Shown piece after piece: positions 34,801-45,836 of a stretch of 64,000 nt of DNA; positions within the stretch are counted from its first letter, which is position 1, and each line of letters begins with the position of its first letter. A model generated the notes under the pieces. It searched no databases. It was not told the origin of the DNA and saw nothing but the letters and a program-made list of their open reading frames with translations. This stretch comes from Daphnia pulex (Eukaryota > Arthropoda > Branchiopoda > Diplostraca > Daphniidae): the NCBI RefSeq assembly GCF_021134715.1, contig NC_060024.1, positions 12,632,474 to 12,696,473 of the forward strand, read 5' to 3'. The position numbers and the translations under genes are program-made.

Positions 34801-35371
34801 CCGTGTCTAGTTTTGTGCTCGTTTTCTTCTTGTCCCCCTTTTCGTCTTGGCTCCTGTAAGAACAAAATCAAATTAAAATAAATAAAAAAGGTAAAGTGAA
34901 CAACTTTCAATTGTTCAATTAGAAAGTAGTTTACACACTCTGCATCAAACACCTGAATACTACATGACTGCCCTGGATCTTCAGTCAATACATGATACTC
35001 GCTGGAGGCTGCATATTCCTATAAAATTTTTGAATGAGCTCTCAGCATTGTCTCCGTTTAGGTATTAATTGTTACTGCCTAAATATGTAAAGAACACTTA
35101 CTGTGACAGCTTTGGCAGCTGACTCGGAATCACAAAATTCCACAAATGCACAGCTTCTTCTTCGTGTTGCATCTGCTACCACTCCATATATTCAGAAAAT
35201 ATGCTGGTAGTCCATTCAATTGAAGCATGGGGTATAATAATCTTTCCTGGTTATAAAGGGAAAATGTATTTATGCTGTACACCAACAATTCTTTTTGCTT
35301 ACCACATACACACTGCTGCAAATGTCTATGTATTCCTGAGACTTAGGGGGGAATGGTGTAATTCTTGTAAC
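34801..35371 (-). pseudogene. LARP7-like RRM gene fragment, right arm (mirror copy)
   Basis: Mirror of 32676-33248 with the same pieces and the same breaks. Near 35180 it lacks the small extra segment present on the left. Beyond EHKTRHG the two copies diverge (this one reads RTLEEPLDTVVPRCG). Confidence 0.5.
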
Positions 35372-35624
35372 CTTAGTCTCATCTTCACTGAGTTTTTAGG
35401 GATTTAGAAGATGTAGTACCTTTAAAATGCATAGATTAATAATAAAAAAACAATTTAGATTACATGAGCAGTACATTAGTCCTTTTGCATGCAGAATGGT
35501 GTTGACAGAAAACGAGTTGTCGCCGTTCCCCACCAGACGACACTAGCGTAATAGGGAAGCGCGAGAGGAAAAGTGGCGCACGACTTGTGCGATATATTGC
35601 ACTTGTGCAGTCAGACATGGGTTG

Positions 35625-35632
35625 ATTTTAGA
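35625..35632. repeat. Target-site duplication, right
   Basis: ATTTTAGA, equal to 32402-32409. Confidence 0.75.
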
Positions 35633-35666
35633 CCACTAAAAATTGTTGTTGTGAGCTAATTGATCA

Positions 35667-35680
35667 GCGCCATCTGTTGA
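35667..35680 (-). promoter_or_regulatory. CTCF-like motif outside the palindrome
   Basis: GCGCCATCTGTTGA, reverse of TCAACAGATGGCGC, which fits the arthropod CTCF core. It is 35 bp outside the element, between the P-loop-free palindrome and the carboxypeptidase cluster. Confidence 0.35.
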
Positions 35681-36021
35681 AGAACAACGATGAAGGAATT
35701 TTTGAAATTTTTTTTTACTTGATTGCTCTCCAAAAAGGGATCGATCTCCTTTCCATCAAAACATGCAATGTCCAAAAAAGGTAATGAAAATTTTGTCTCG
35801 GCATTGTAGCATTATAGCATGGTTATATCATAGCATAAGCACATTTTATCATTGCGTCAATTAATGGCTCGTAATGCACGCTGAATGCTCTCTTTCCTTG
35901 TTCGTGTACAGATGCCGTGAATTAATACAGGTGAAAAATCTGGGTGAAATGCGTCACACATTCGGACGTATCTAACCGATTACCAACTGTATTTACTCAT
36001 ACGCTGTGCCATGTATTCAGC

Positions 36022-36031
36022 ATATATAAAA
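36022..36031 (+). promoter_or_regulatory. TATA box of carboxypeptidase gene 1
   Basis: ATATATAAAA, about 130 nt before the likely start codon, so transcription should begin near 36050. The preceding 350 bp holds no gene. A TATA promoter fits a highly expressed digestive-enzyme gene. Confidence 0.6.
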
Positions 36032-36151
36032 CCCCGTCACTTAAGTTTGAAACTACACTGCATGTCGAACGTTTCATTCGTTCCTAACCAAATCTCATTT
36101 GCGTAGAAAGAAAAGTAAATTTTTAAAATACCTAGACGTTCCTCCTTTATA

Positions 36152-38026
36152 ATGTCTTTGATGTGAGTAAATAAAAAAAAAAAAAGTAATAATATTTCGT
36201 TTCAATTTTATTCGTTAGGATGCGTATACTGTTTGTCGCAATCACTCTGTGTTCCGTATTGCTAATTGGACAAGCCACTCCGGTAGAAGATCATGTCTCT
36301 TATTCAGGAGTTCAGGTCTGGACAATCACAATTAGTTCTCCGGAAGAACGCCATGGTCTATCAAAAATGATATCACACTACGGTAGGCTAAACTATTAAA
36401 TCGCTCAACTAAATTACGTACTGCAAGACTGCAAGTATAACTAAAGACAGGTGTTAAAAATTTTATACCGTTCTTGTGAAGGACTCGAGGTGTGGAAGGA
36501 AGCCAGATCCAATAACCCCAAAACGGATTTGTTAGTTCCAGTACAATACCAGAAAGAATTGGGACTGAAGCTGATGGAAGCCAATATTAATTATGTCATC
36601 AAGATCAACGACTTGCAAGCTGTTATCGATAACGAAAACCTCCATACCAAGGCCAGTTCTTCTAACACAAGATCAGGTAGGAATAAAACGTAACTAATTT
36701 TAAAACGCTTGCCAAAAATGAATGTTAGCAAATCAAACTTTATTAATCGGCAGCTCACAACATGGACTGGACTAGCTACCATCGGCTGGGCGATATCTAC
36801 GGTTACATGAGTTACCTGAATGCCACTTACCCCGGCCTCGTTTCATTAATCAACATCGGCTCCTCTTATGAAAAAAGGCCACTCTACGTTCTTCGAATTT
36901 CTAACTCTTCTTGTAACGCCACAAAACCCGCCATCTGGATCGACGGAGGTAATAATATACCCAATAATTATTCATTTAATCTATATTATACATTTAAATG
37001 AATAATAATGACTTGAAGGAATTCACGCCCGAGAGTGGATTTCACCAGCAGTGACATCTTACATCATCCAACAGCTCGTCGAAGTGCAGGCGAACGCGAA
37101 ACTTTTGCTCAACGTTGATTGGTACATCATGCCGGTCATGAATCCCGATGGTATTGTTTATTTCCATAAGCCTTATGTTTTTATTGTAAAATCCAATTTA
37201 ATTTGACAATATCAATTTTTATTATAAGGTTATGAGTTTACGCACGTCTCCAATCGGATGTGGCGCAAAACTCGTTCCTTGTCAAGCCTATCCAGCTGTC
37301 GAGGTGTTGATCCGAACCGGAACTTTGGTTACAAGGTTATAACTAACATTGTCATTATTTACAGTTGATTTGTTTGTTTCTTAATTATTTGTATTGCATG
37401 CGATGACATCATGCTGTAGTGGGGTGGTTTAGGAACGAGCACCAATCCGTGTTCGGATATCTACAAGGGAACCAAAGCATTCTCGGAGCCAGAGACTCTA
37501 CTCACTTCCAATTTTATTCTGGGAAAAGCCAAACAAATTAAAGTAAAATTGTGTTAATATTTTAATGTATCTACGTTAATGTTACATTTTTATTTTTTCC
37601 CTGTAGCTTTATCTAACTATCCACAGTTACGGGCAGGCTGCTTTAGTTCCGTGGGGGTATGACGTGGCTTATCCCAGTGATTACGCCGACATGTTGGCAC
37701 TGGCGAAAAGCGCCGCTTCTACATTCCGCAAATACAAATTTTCCGTTGGTAATTCAGCCGCACTTTACTACCCGGCTGCAGGTATATAATTTCCACTCCA
37801 TCTTTCATAATTCAAAAATTAAAATATTATTCATTGCTGTGCATATATAGGTGGTTCGGATGACTGGGCCAAATCGGTTGGCATCAAGTACAGCTACACT
37901 TTCGAGCTGGCCGACAGCGGCACATACGGATTTCTCTTACCGTCCTCGGACATTTTACCGGTGGCCCAGGATTTTTTCCCTGCGCTGGATGTTTTTGCTA
38001 CTAAAATAGCAACTTTGAAAGTTTAA
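36152..38026 (+). CDS. Metallocarboxypeptidase (M14A), B-type specificity, about 425 aa
   Basis: A secreted zinc exopeptidase proenzyme that removes C-terminal residues. Exons 36152-36162, 36219-36382, 36482-36676, 36754-36948, 37019-37150, 37229-37335, 37420-37542, 37607-37781, 37851-38026. The start at 36152 reads [14 protein letters not shown] through a short first exon; 36220 is an alternative. A signal peptide and a propeptide ([27 protein letters not shown]) precede the catalytic domain. Catalytic residues seen: zinc ligands in [11 protein letters not shown], Arg in [17 protein letters not shown], the third ligand in HSYGQ, Tyr in ALYYPAAGG and the general base in YTFELAD. The S1' residue in GGSDDWAKS is Asp, as in carboxypeptidase B, so Lys/Arg preference is expected. 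First of three tandem genes. Confidence 0.92.
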
Positions 38027-38549
38027 CCCGCGATACCCGTCAAAATTACATTTTACCAGGTGGTGGTGGCATTGAATTTTCTGGTTTCTGTCCAACTGAA
38101 TTTTGCATTGCGTGAAATACATGGGCGAAGTTTAGAATAGAAATATCCTCGATCTTGCCAAAGATAGTCTTGAATTTTTAATTATGGAAGTAGCACGGGG
38201 CCATCAAAATACATTACGAGTTGCGTCCTAGAACGCAGCGTGAATCAAAAGAAATTCAGCACACAGTTCGTTTTCACTTTCTCGTTGGAGCGTGTTGAAT
38301 GCTGTAAAAATGAAATGAGAAATTCTCGCCAGTATGCTTCACGTCCACAACTGGATGAGAAGTATATATATATACTTTTCCTTGCAACGCGGATTGTATG
38401 CTGTGCATATGGAATTGTATGGTGTGCCAGATGGGAGAACTTTCTTTCATAAGGAGAACAATATGGGTAGGCTGCACCGCGTCGTCTTGCGTAAGTTTCC
38501 AACGAGCCGTTGCGTAAACCGTTACTCGACAACACTTTCTTCTGCCAGG
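38027..38549. other. Spacer and likely promoter of carboxypeptidase gene 2
   Basis: No gene seen. A run GTATATATATATAC at about 38362-38375, some 175 nt before the next start codon, could act as a TATA element. Confidence 0.4.
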
Positions 38550-40574
38550 ATGATGCCTCTCAATGCCAGAAATCGGTAGGATTTTTTCGACAATCCGTTA
38601 TCCCAAATTCCATTTAGAACATTATTAATTGTTGCCATCAAATTCCACAATCACCGTGTGGCTGTGGCCCTATGCATGTATATTTTTAGCGCTGTGACTA
38701 TAGCCGCCAAATAGAATCATATTTTTATACCTACACCATCTGTAATATCTTTGTCAGGATTTCTCTGATGTTAACCGCATTCGTCGTGGGTTGCTTCATA
38801 TTCGGCCAAGCATCTCACACAGAGAAGGATGTATCTTATTCAAAATTTCAAATTTGGAGAATCACGCCACGTACGAAAGATGAGAATAGCAACTTTTTTA
38901 GAGCGATTCAAAGTTACGGTGAGATGCATAATTTCAAACATTACACAAAAATACCATGTATCTATAGAAAATATTTCTTTTGAACTATAGAAACTGAAAT
39001 ATGGAAAGATATTACTACAGGCGCGAATACCGAGTATACCGTTCTGGTACCGCCGCAAATCCAAACAGAAATCAAACGAAAGTTTAACGTAGCCAACGTG
39101 TCTTACGTCGTCGAAATCAGTGACTTACAAACCGCCATCAACGAAGAAAACCCCGTCACTGCTAATAATAACAGCTGGTTTTTAAATTCTACCTTTGGTA
39201 ACATTATAAAGATATGAAAAATGTAACAGATCCGTTATTAGGGAAATGGGAAAAATATTGACATGTAGACTAGGCAGTTAATATACTTGTATTTTATAGA
39301 CAACAAAACGGCTCATAGAATGGACTGGACTAGTTACCACCGACTGGACGACATTTACGGATACCTGGATTATTTGGCGGATACATACCCGAATATTGTC
39401 CAGTTGATCAATATCGGCGCTTCGTATGAGAACCGAACGCTCTACGTCGTTCACATCTCACACCCTTCTTCCATTCCCGACAGCACAAAACCAGCCATCT
39501 GGATTGACGCAGGTGTTTTGTTATTTCAATCTTTTTCGTATAATTATGAAAGTGCTGTTATTCTTATAATTGATATTCAGGGGTTCACGCTCGAGAGTGG
39601 ATATCCCCAGCGTTGGCCACATACATCATCCACCAACTTGTTGAAGATCCGGCAAACGAGGGGCTTTTGCTCAGCGCCGATTGGTATATTATGCCCGTCA
39701 TGAACCCAGATGGTACGGCAACAATATCATTCATTATCGATCCCATTCTCCGTTTTAAAAATCTCCGTTTAATTCAAAAAGGTTACGAGTACTCGCATGT
39801 CAAAAATCGGCTTTGGCGGAAAAGTCGATCTGAGACGGGATCGCGAAAATGTCGAGGTGTTGATCTGAATCGGAACTTTGGTTTCCAGGTGAGCGATTTT
39901 TATTGAATCCTCATTTTAAAACAAATAAATAAATAAAAATGTTCACATTTGTTGGTCCGAAGTGGGGTGATCGTGGCTCCTACGCAGATCCATGCACAAT
40001 TTCATTCAGAGGAATAAAGGCATTCTCCGAACCGGAATCCATTGCCACCTCAAATTTCATTCTAAAAAAATCTAATCTCATAAAAGTATAACGTAATTTA
40101 TTCTTAGTATATTCTTATTTGTCTTCACAATAAATTAATGAACAATTTGTTTTCGACGAAGCTTTATTTGACGTTACACAGTTTTGGCCAGGCGGTCCTG
40201 ATTCCTTGGGGCCATTCCGCTACTCTTCCGTCCGACTATGGCGACATGTTGGCACTGGCTAAAAGTGCCACGTCAACTTTCCAGCGCTACAAGTTCAAAG
40301 TTGGCAATGTGGCGGCCCTATTTTATCGAGCTTCAGGTACGCTTGTTATTGATCGTTTTTTCCGACTAGACATGTTTGAATCATTTGATGGTTATGATAC
40401 TGCACAGGAAACTCTGCAGATTGGGCCAAATCAATTGGCATCAAGTACTGCTATACAGTTGAACTTCCCGCCAAAGGATTTATCCTGCCAGCTTCGAATA
40501 TTTTGCCTGTGAGCCAGGATTTCTTTTCAGCCTTGGATGTTTTCGCTGCTGAAGTAGCCACACTCCATGTCTAA
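38550..40574 (+). CDS. Metallocarboxypeptidase (M14A) paralogue 2, about 436 aa
   Basis: Exons 38550-38575, 38758-38918, 38991-39197, 39300-39512, 39581-39712, 39782-39888, 39963-40085, 40162-40336, 40408-40574, all in phase and at the same positions as gene 1. The start at 38550 reads MMPLNARNRISLMLTAFVVG, joining the signal peptide in frame; the ATG at 38768 is a weaker choice. All catalytic residues are present: [48 protein letters not shown]. The S1' position in GNSADWAKS is Ala, so specificity is neither classical B (Asp) nor classical A (Ile); a small pocket residue suggests preference for large neutral side chains. The propeptide is extended (TANNNSWFLNST) with N-glycosylation sites. 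Confidence 0.9.
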
Positions 40575-41390
40575 TCAAAATTACCTTTTCCCTTCTATAT
40601 GCCATACGACAACAAAGTAGATATGTATCTATATTATTATTTGATGCATAGGAATTATAGCAATTGGTAATATCGGACAAAGTTCTGTACAGATTAATAG
40701 AATATGTTATTCACCTGGTGTAAAATAAATACAGCAGGTGTTTATTATGGTTAATAGCGTGAGCAGCATTGGCTTGGTAAATAATTTGCTCTCCTATTGA
40801 CACTACCTTCCATGGACGTGTTGGCTTCATTAGACATTTTGGCTATTATTGGAGCTAAACATCTGGCACAGGTATATCTGCAATGGCTCAGTCTATGCGC
40901 AGAGATGCATTTTATATTTACTTAACGTACTGTGTACCTGTATAACACATTCCAGACTCGAACGCAGATTATTTTCTAAAGCAAATATTCGCTGGATCCA
41001 TTCCCCACCAGCCATGGTGGAAAAAGTAGAATAAGGCTGGCCATCACATCCGCATTGGGTGATTCGATTTGGCCTCGTTGCTTTACGAATTGGAATATGT
41101 GCTGTGACTGAATAATAAGGCGGGGCAAACGATATGATGCTTGCCGTTTGAAATAATGTAGACTAAATAGCTTGTGTCAGCTTGTGCTTAAAATAGGCCG
41201 TTTGGCTAAAGAATAATCTACATTACTCTCGGACTGCTAGCCGAAACGATTTCCCAAAATTGGTGTCCACCGAATATTAATTATACCGTTAATATTAAAT
41301 AAACTACTGAAGGTAAATTCCTGAAACTGTATTTTATAACCCAGAGAATTGAATACATTGAAAAATAATTATTCATTTTTTACTTATAGG
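40575..41390. other. Spacer and 5' UTR region of carboxypeptidase gene 3
   Basis: No coding signal. A donor-like GTAAATTC near 41312 and the acceptor TTACTTATAG ending 41389 suggest a non-coding first exon, as in the sister genes. Confidence 0.45.
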
Positions 41391-43133
41391 ATGTCGCTGT
41401 TGTTCACTTTACTCGTTTTGACTTGCGCGTTCGTCGTCGATCAGGTTTCAACCGAAGAAGATAAGGCCGTCTCATATTCAGGATATCAGGTCTGGAGGAT
41501 CACGACCCTTTCGAAAGAGGAACATCAGGTCGTTTTGAAAATGATTGAACATTTCGGTACGCAGATAATATTTAATAAATACTCGTTTGAAACACGATAA
41601 TTAATTGTCATATTTCTTCCAGGACTTGAGCTGTGGAGATGGCAGGAGAGTCAAACCATCAATACCCCGATCGATGTCCTTGTGCCACCACAATCGCAAA
41701 TAAAAGTGAAGCAACAATTGGATCAGGCCAACATATCGTTCGTCGTCAAAGTCGCCGACTTGCAGGAAGACATTAATGACGAGAATCCCAATTTAAACGC
41801 TAGTTCTTACAATACGAAAGCGGGTAAATCATTTGTATTTCAATTTTGCGGAGCTGCAATTATATTTATGGGAAAACAGCTCACAAAATGGATTGGATGA
41901 GCTATCACCGACTGGACGACATTTACGGCTACTTGAATTATTTGGCGGAAACGTACCCAAACCTTGTCCAGTTAATTAATATCGGCGCTTCATACGAAAA
42001 TCGGACGCTCTATGTCGTTCGCATATCTAATTCGTCCAAACCCGATACGCAACCCGCCGTTTGGATCGATGGAGGTAAATAAAAACAGTAAAAGATTCAC
42101 GACAAATAGTTTGATAGTAATATTATATCGTGAAATTATACATATTTTCTACTTTCAAGGATTTCACGCCCGTGAGTGGATCACACCCGCGTTGGCCACA
42201 TACATTATCCAACAGCTGGTCGAAGAACCGGCAAACGCGAAGCTTTTGTTTAACATCGACTGGTACATCATGCCGGTTGTCAATCCCGACGGTATTTCAG
42301 TATAAGAAACTCAGTTACAATTTAATAGTTTACGATTTGTAATTGCGTTCAAAGGTTATGAATACTCCCATGTGAGAAATCGTCTCTGGAGAAGATCCCG
42401 GTCCAACACAGGATCAAGGTGTCAAGGTGTTGATCTAAACCGTAACTTTGACTTCAAGGTCAGAATAGTTTTTCCTGCAATGTTTATTCTCTCTTCGCTA
42501 CATCGAAATATCTTTAGTGGGGTGGTCCAGGATCGAGCAGTAATCCCTGCTCCGATACATTCAAAGGATCCAAAGCCTTTTCTGAGCCAGAGGCTGTTGC
42601 CTATTCAAAATTCATCAAAAGCAAATCCAATCAAATCAAAGTATTTAGCCTTTATAGCATGAAAGTTAATGCACATTTTTTAACTGGAAAACATTATATC
42701 CTTGATAGCTTTACTTGAGTCTTCACAGCTACGGCCAATTGATTCTGCTTCCCTGGGGTTATGCACGCGAGTACCCGTCTGATTACAACGAAACGTTGGC
42801 GCTCGCCAATCTGGCAGCTTCGAAATTTCGCGCCTTCAGTTATAGAGTGGGAACTACAGTAGATCTTCTTTATCGAGCTTCAGGTATATTTAAATCTGTA
42901 ACTGCTTCATCTTTGAGTTTTAGTTTTCAGCATAAATGAATATACCCTTTTATGGGATGTATATAGGCAACTCGGCCGATTGGGCTAAATCGATTGGCAT
43001 CAAATACGTGTACACTGTCGAGCTTCCCATCAGAGGATTTGTCCTACCGGCTTCATTCATTTTGCCAGTGAGCAAAGATTTCTTCCCCGCCTTGGACGTC
43101 TTGGCTTCCAAAATATCCACACTGAATGTTTGA
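41391..43133 (+). CDS. Metallocarboxypeptidase (M14A) paralogue 3, 420 aa
   Basis: Exons 41391-41556, 41623-41823, 41880-42074, 42160-42291, 42355-42458, 42518-42640, 42709-42883, 42967-43133, with the same phases as genes 1 and 2. Signal peptide MSLLFTLLVLTCAFVVDQV; propeptide YQVWRITTLSKEE and SFVVKVADLQEDIND. Catalytic set: GFHAREWITPA, LWRRSRS, GVDLNRNFDF, LHSYGQ, LLYRASG, YTVELPI. The S1' residue is Ala (GNSADWAKS), as in gene 2, and the two share more wording with each other than with gene 1, so they arose from a later duplication. No upstream ATG exon was found, so the start at the exon's first ATG is kept. Confidence 0.92.
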
Positions 43134-43677
43134 TTCGTTTCAGGATATTTTCTTTATTATTCACATAGTTCGAATCGACCTGTTTTGCTAGTGGTTTGGT
43201 TTACCCTAGATTCAGTGTTGTTTCGTTTGATTTTTAGTTTGTGTGACAAAATACAAGTAAAAAAAAAATTAGATCCTTTTTTGGCAAATTCAGAACATGA
43301 TCATTATGAATAGCTGGCAACTTTTTTCCGTACTAAAAGAGCGGGAACTGGAACGAAGTCGTCTGCAGTCTGCACTGGAATTATTTAGTAGTTTGACTCG
43401 ATTCAAGTGAGAGCTTTATTTCTTGTTATAACTTCGTAGTTGCTGGTCAGGTAGTGCTCAGGTTTTTATTTCATGATGTTGTATTGCAAATTGCAATGAA
43501 GTAGTGTTAACAAGTATAAAAAAAAAATTTAATTAAGATTGTAACTTCTTGAATGCAGTTGTCCTGCAAACCGGTGATCGCGTTTCTCCACGTGTTCTAG
43601 ATGTGCTTTCGTGCATGTTAAGCACTGCGATTTTGCTTGTTTAATTAATGCAACTTCAGATTCATATTATGAACCTC

Positions 43678-43735
43678 TACATGATGAATTGCTGTTTGAT
43701 ACTCTGATAATCATTTGATGATATTGTTCTGTCAA
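43678..43735 (+). ncRNA. Candidate box C/D snoRNA 1
   Basis: ATGATGA (43681-43687), CTGA (43704-43707), TGATGAT (43716-43722) and an imperfect CTGT (43729-43732) lie in C, D', C', D order. The terminal stem is weak and the last box is off consensus. It shares the phrase TGATGATATT-GTTCTG with candidate 2. Confidence 0.2.
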
Positions 43736-44235
43736 AGGGTATTCGGAAAGTGTTAGCATGTGCTTGTTGGCAAATGTTCAAAATTATTGGGATGAGCTTA
43801 GGGTTTGGCATGTGAATGTGATGTAAGCCAACCAGACAAAGTTTCACTGTTAATTGCATACTGTTGTTGGTATCCCTAAAAACGATACTGAAATTTTTTC
43901 CTAGACTTGATTGACATGGTCTACATCCTCTGTAGTAAATTATGTATGGAAGATATTTCTGCTTAAATCTTATATTTACTATATGGTTGGTTAAGATATT
44001 TTTTCAGCTAGTCTAGAAATTTTTTTCTGGTAATTCAATGTTATTTATTGTCATTTTTGTGCAGAAATGGCAGGAAGTGAGTTCGTGAAGTCCCCTGTCT
44101 CCTCTTGGACGGAAGAGTTGGAGATAACCCAAGACTTCGCGACCAAAAAATTGTGAATGGTCAAACATCGCTGTTGATTCATGAAAATAAAGTAAGCCTG
44201 GCTCTTTTTTAATGTAACGACAGTGACATATAGTT

Positions 44236-44311
44236 AGAAATGATGAATCTCAAATAACATGATAGGAATTGCCGTCTGATAAAATGTTGATGATATTTTT
44301 GTTCTGAACTC
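44236..44311 (+). ncRNA. Candidate box C/D snoRNA 2
   Basis: ATGATGA (44240-44246), CTGA (44276-44279), TGATGAT (44288-44294) and CTGA (44304-44307) lie in C, D', C', D order. The last box is about 80 nt before an acceptor-like TTTTACAG (44389), the usual distance for intronic C/D snoRNAs. The terminal stem is short (AGTT with AACT). The guide next to D' would be AGGAATTGCCGT. Confidence 0.3.
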
Positions 44312-45284
44312 AGTGCTGTTGCTATTATTTTTCCTGTTTAAGGGGGACATTACTAACATCTCTTTTTATCGAACGGATTGTTTTACAGTATTTCAGTTTA
44401 GATCCGATGGATAAGCTGTATTATCATGGGAATCTGCTTGCTTCAAGAACGAATTGGTGCTGTAATTTGCTGTTTAAGCGTTCATCTTCTTGGCGTACCC
44501 GCGTCTTCAATGAGCTTCATTAGTGTGGATTCTGTGTTCTGTGCCATTTGGTAAGCTATCAAGAGCGTCGACTGGGATACTTGTTTGTTTACTTATTGCG
44601 ATCCTGTTATTCTTTAGTTGCGGCACTTGCTTCAATGGAAGGTTGTCAACTTTAATTGACTGATTGTTACATCTCACTCATGAGAGGTAGGCTTTATATG
44701 GTATTAATAATGTAAGAGAAATCAATTCATTAACTCATTAATGGAAAAGGGCCTGCTTATCGTCTAGGTGATTTTCGTAAAAACCGTAAAAACGCTCAGT
44801 TATTTTTAGGATCTATGGATTCCCTTGCGGAGCCGTAACAGTAGTATTTTTGAGGTTATGCTTTGCTTGCCTTCCATATTCTTTGGCTGCGCCTCGCTCT
44901 CGTGTCAGATGACGATGCAGCAGTTAAGATGCGTTGCTTAATTGTCAGTCTTGGCTTGTGCCCTTGGTTACTTCAATTTGACAGCTGAAGCGCACATTGC
45001 ACAATTCCTTTTCGCTGTATTTCATCCATTCTACGACAATCTTTCTTGATTTTACGAGAGTAAAATTTCATCACGCCTGTTATTTAGAAGTCATTTCCAC
45101 CTGAAACCAGAGCCATTTAAGTTTGATGGCCCTGCTTAAGCTAAAATTAATTTAAACTTCAACTAAAAATATGGCAAAATTGCATTTGTTTAGTAATACA
45201 CAACCCTCCGTTTGGATTGGAAATATTTAAATATTCCCAGCAAATAATTTAGTTTGGTGCGCAATATTTTTTTTTTGTTTCAAG

Positions 45285-45475
45285 GATTTCGGGCCCGTTT
45301 TCCAGCATCGTGCATCACGCCGTTCGTCAATCCCGAGGGTATTTATCACAAAAAACTGTTTTACGATGTTTTACATTCTACAGCTTAGTTTATTATGATT
45401 GTATTGAAAGGTTACGGAAATACTTCCATGTGAAAAATGAGCGAATTTATTCCTGGCGAATAAAATCTACGCGAA
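45285..45475 (+). pseudogene. Carboxypeptidase relic
   Basis: After an acceptor TTTCAAG comes GATTTCGGGCCCG, matching exon 4 of gene 3 (GATTTCACGCCCG) but losing the zinc-binding His-Ala-Arg-Glu. Then ATCACGCCGTTCGTCAATCC matches the exon 4 end and stops at a GGTATT donor. After AAAG comes GTTACGGAAATACTTCCATG, matching exon 5. Most of exon 4 is deleted and the rest is scrambled. This is a dead fourth member of the array. Confidence 0.75.
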
Positions 45476-45836
45476 TCTTTCTCGATTTTACGCTGGAAAA
45501 CTTCAATCCGCTATTTCTTTTAGGCTGGCGACGAAAAAATTTCTACCTAAGCCAAATGTAAGTTTTACTTCAAATATGTTCACCACGATAAATCGTTAGA
45601 AAGTATACGGTTGAAAAAGTAATTACGATACAATTGAGTCGTTCAAAGGAAATTCAGTACAAGTAACAGAATTTTTTTAAAAATTTTTATTAAGAAGTTT
45701 GAACGACTTGGCGTGATTTAGTAAGAAAGGAACCAGTAGGAAAATGTGAAAGTAACAGCAATTTCAGATTAAAACATAAATGTTAAATTTCAAAACCGAG
45801 CAAAGAAAATATACTAGAAAATTCACGTTAATTAAG

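Larger units (their letters stand above)
32410..35624. mobile_element. Palindromic DNA element with 8-bp target duplication, carrying a gene fragment
   Basis: Ends read CAACCCATGTCTGACTGCAC inward on both sides. Bases 32410-33248 and 34801-35624 are near-identical inverted arms (about 830 bp; one arm has a small extra piece near 32850). ATTTTAGA flanks both ends, an 8-bp duplication as made by hAT, P or Merlin-type transposases. The centre (33249-34800) is a looser palindrome of tandem units. No transposase is present. Both arms carry the same decayed RRM gene fragment, so a host gene piece was captured and then mirrored. Confidence 0.85.
43134..45284. other. Intergenic, possible non-coding spliced transcript
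   Basis: No protein-coding frame. A pyrimidine-led start (CTTTTTTCCG near 43321), a donor TCAA/GTGAGA near 43410, an acceptor TTGTGCAG near 44064, a donor AAATAAA/GTAAGCC near 44190 and an acceptor TTTTACAG near 44389 could define exons of a non-coding host gene. Two box C/D-like stretches lie in its would-be introns (separate entries). The rest is AT-rich with nothing I recognise. Confidence 0.3.

Noticed and set aside
38758-38770. Loss of the start codon in carboxypeptidase gene 2 (ATT where gene 3 has ATG)
   Set aside because: A short upstream exon (38550-38575) supplies an in-frame start and a normal signal peptide.
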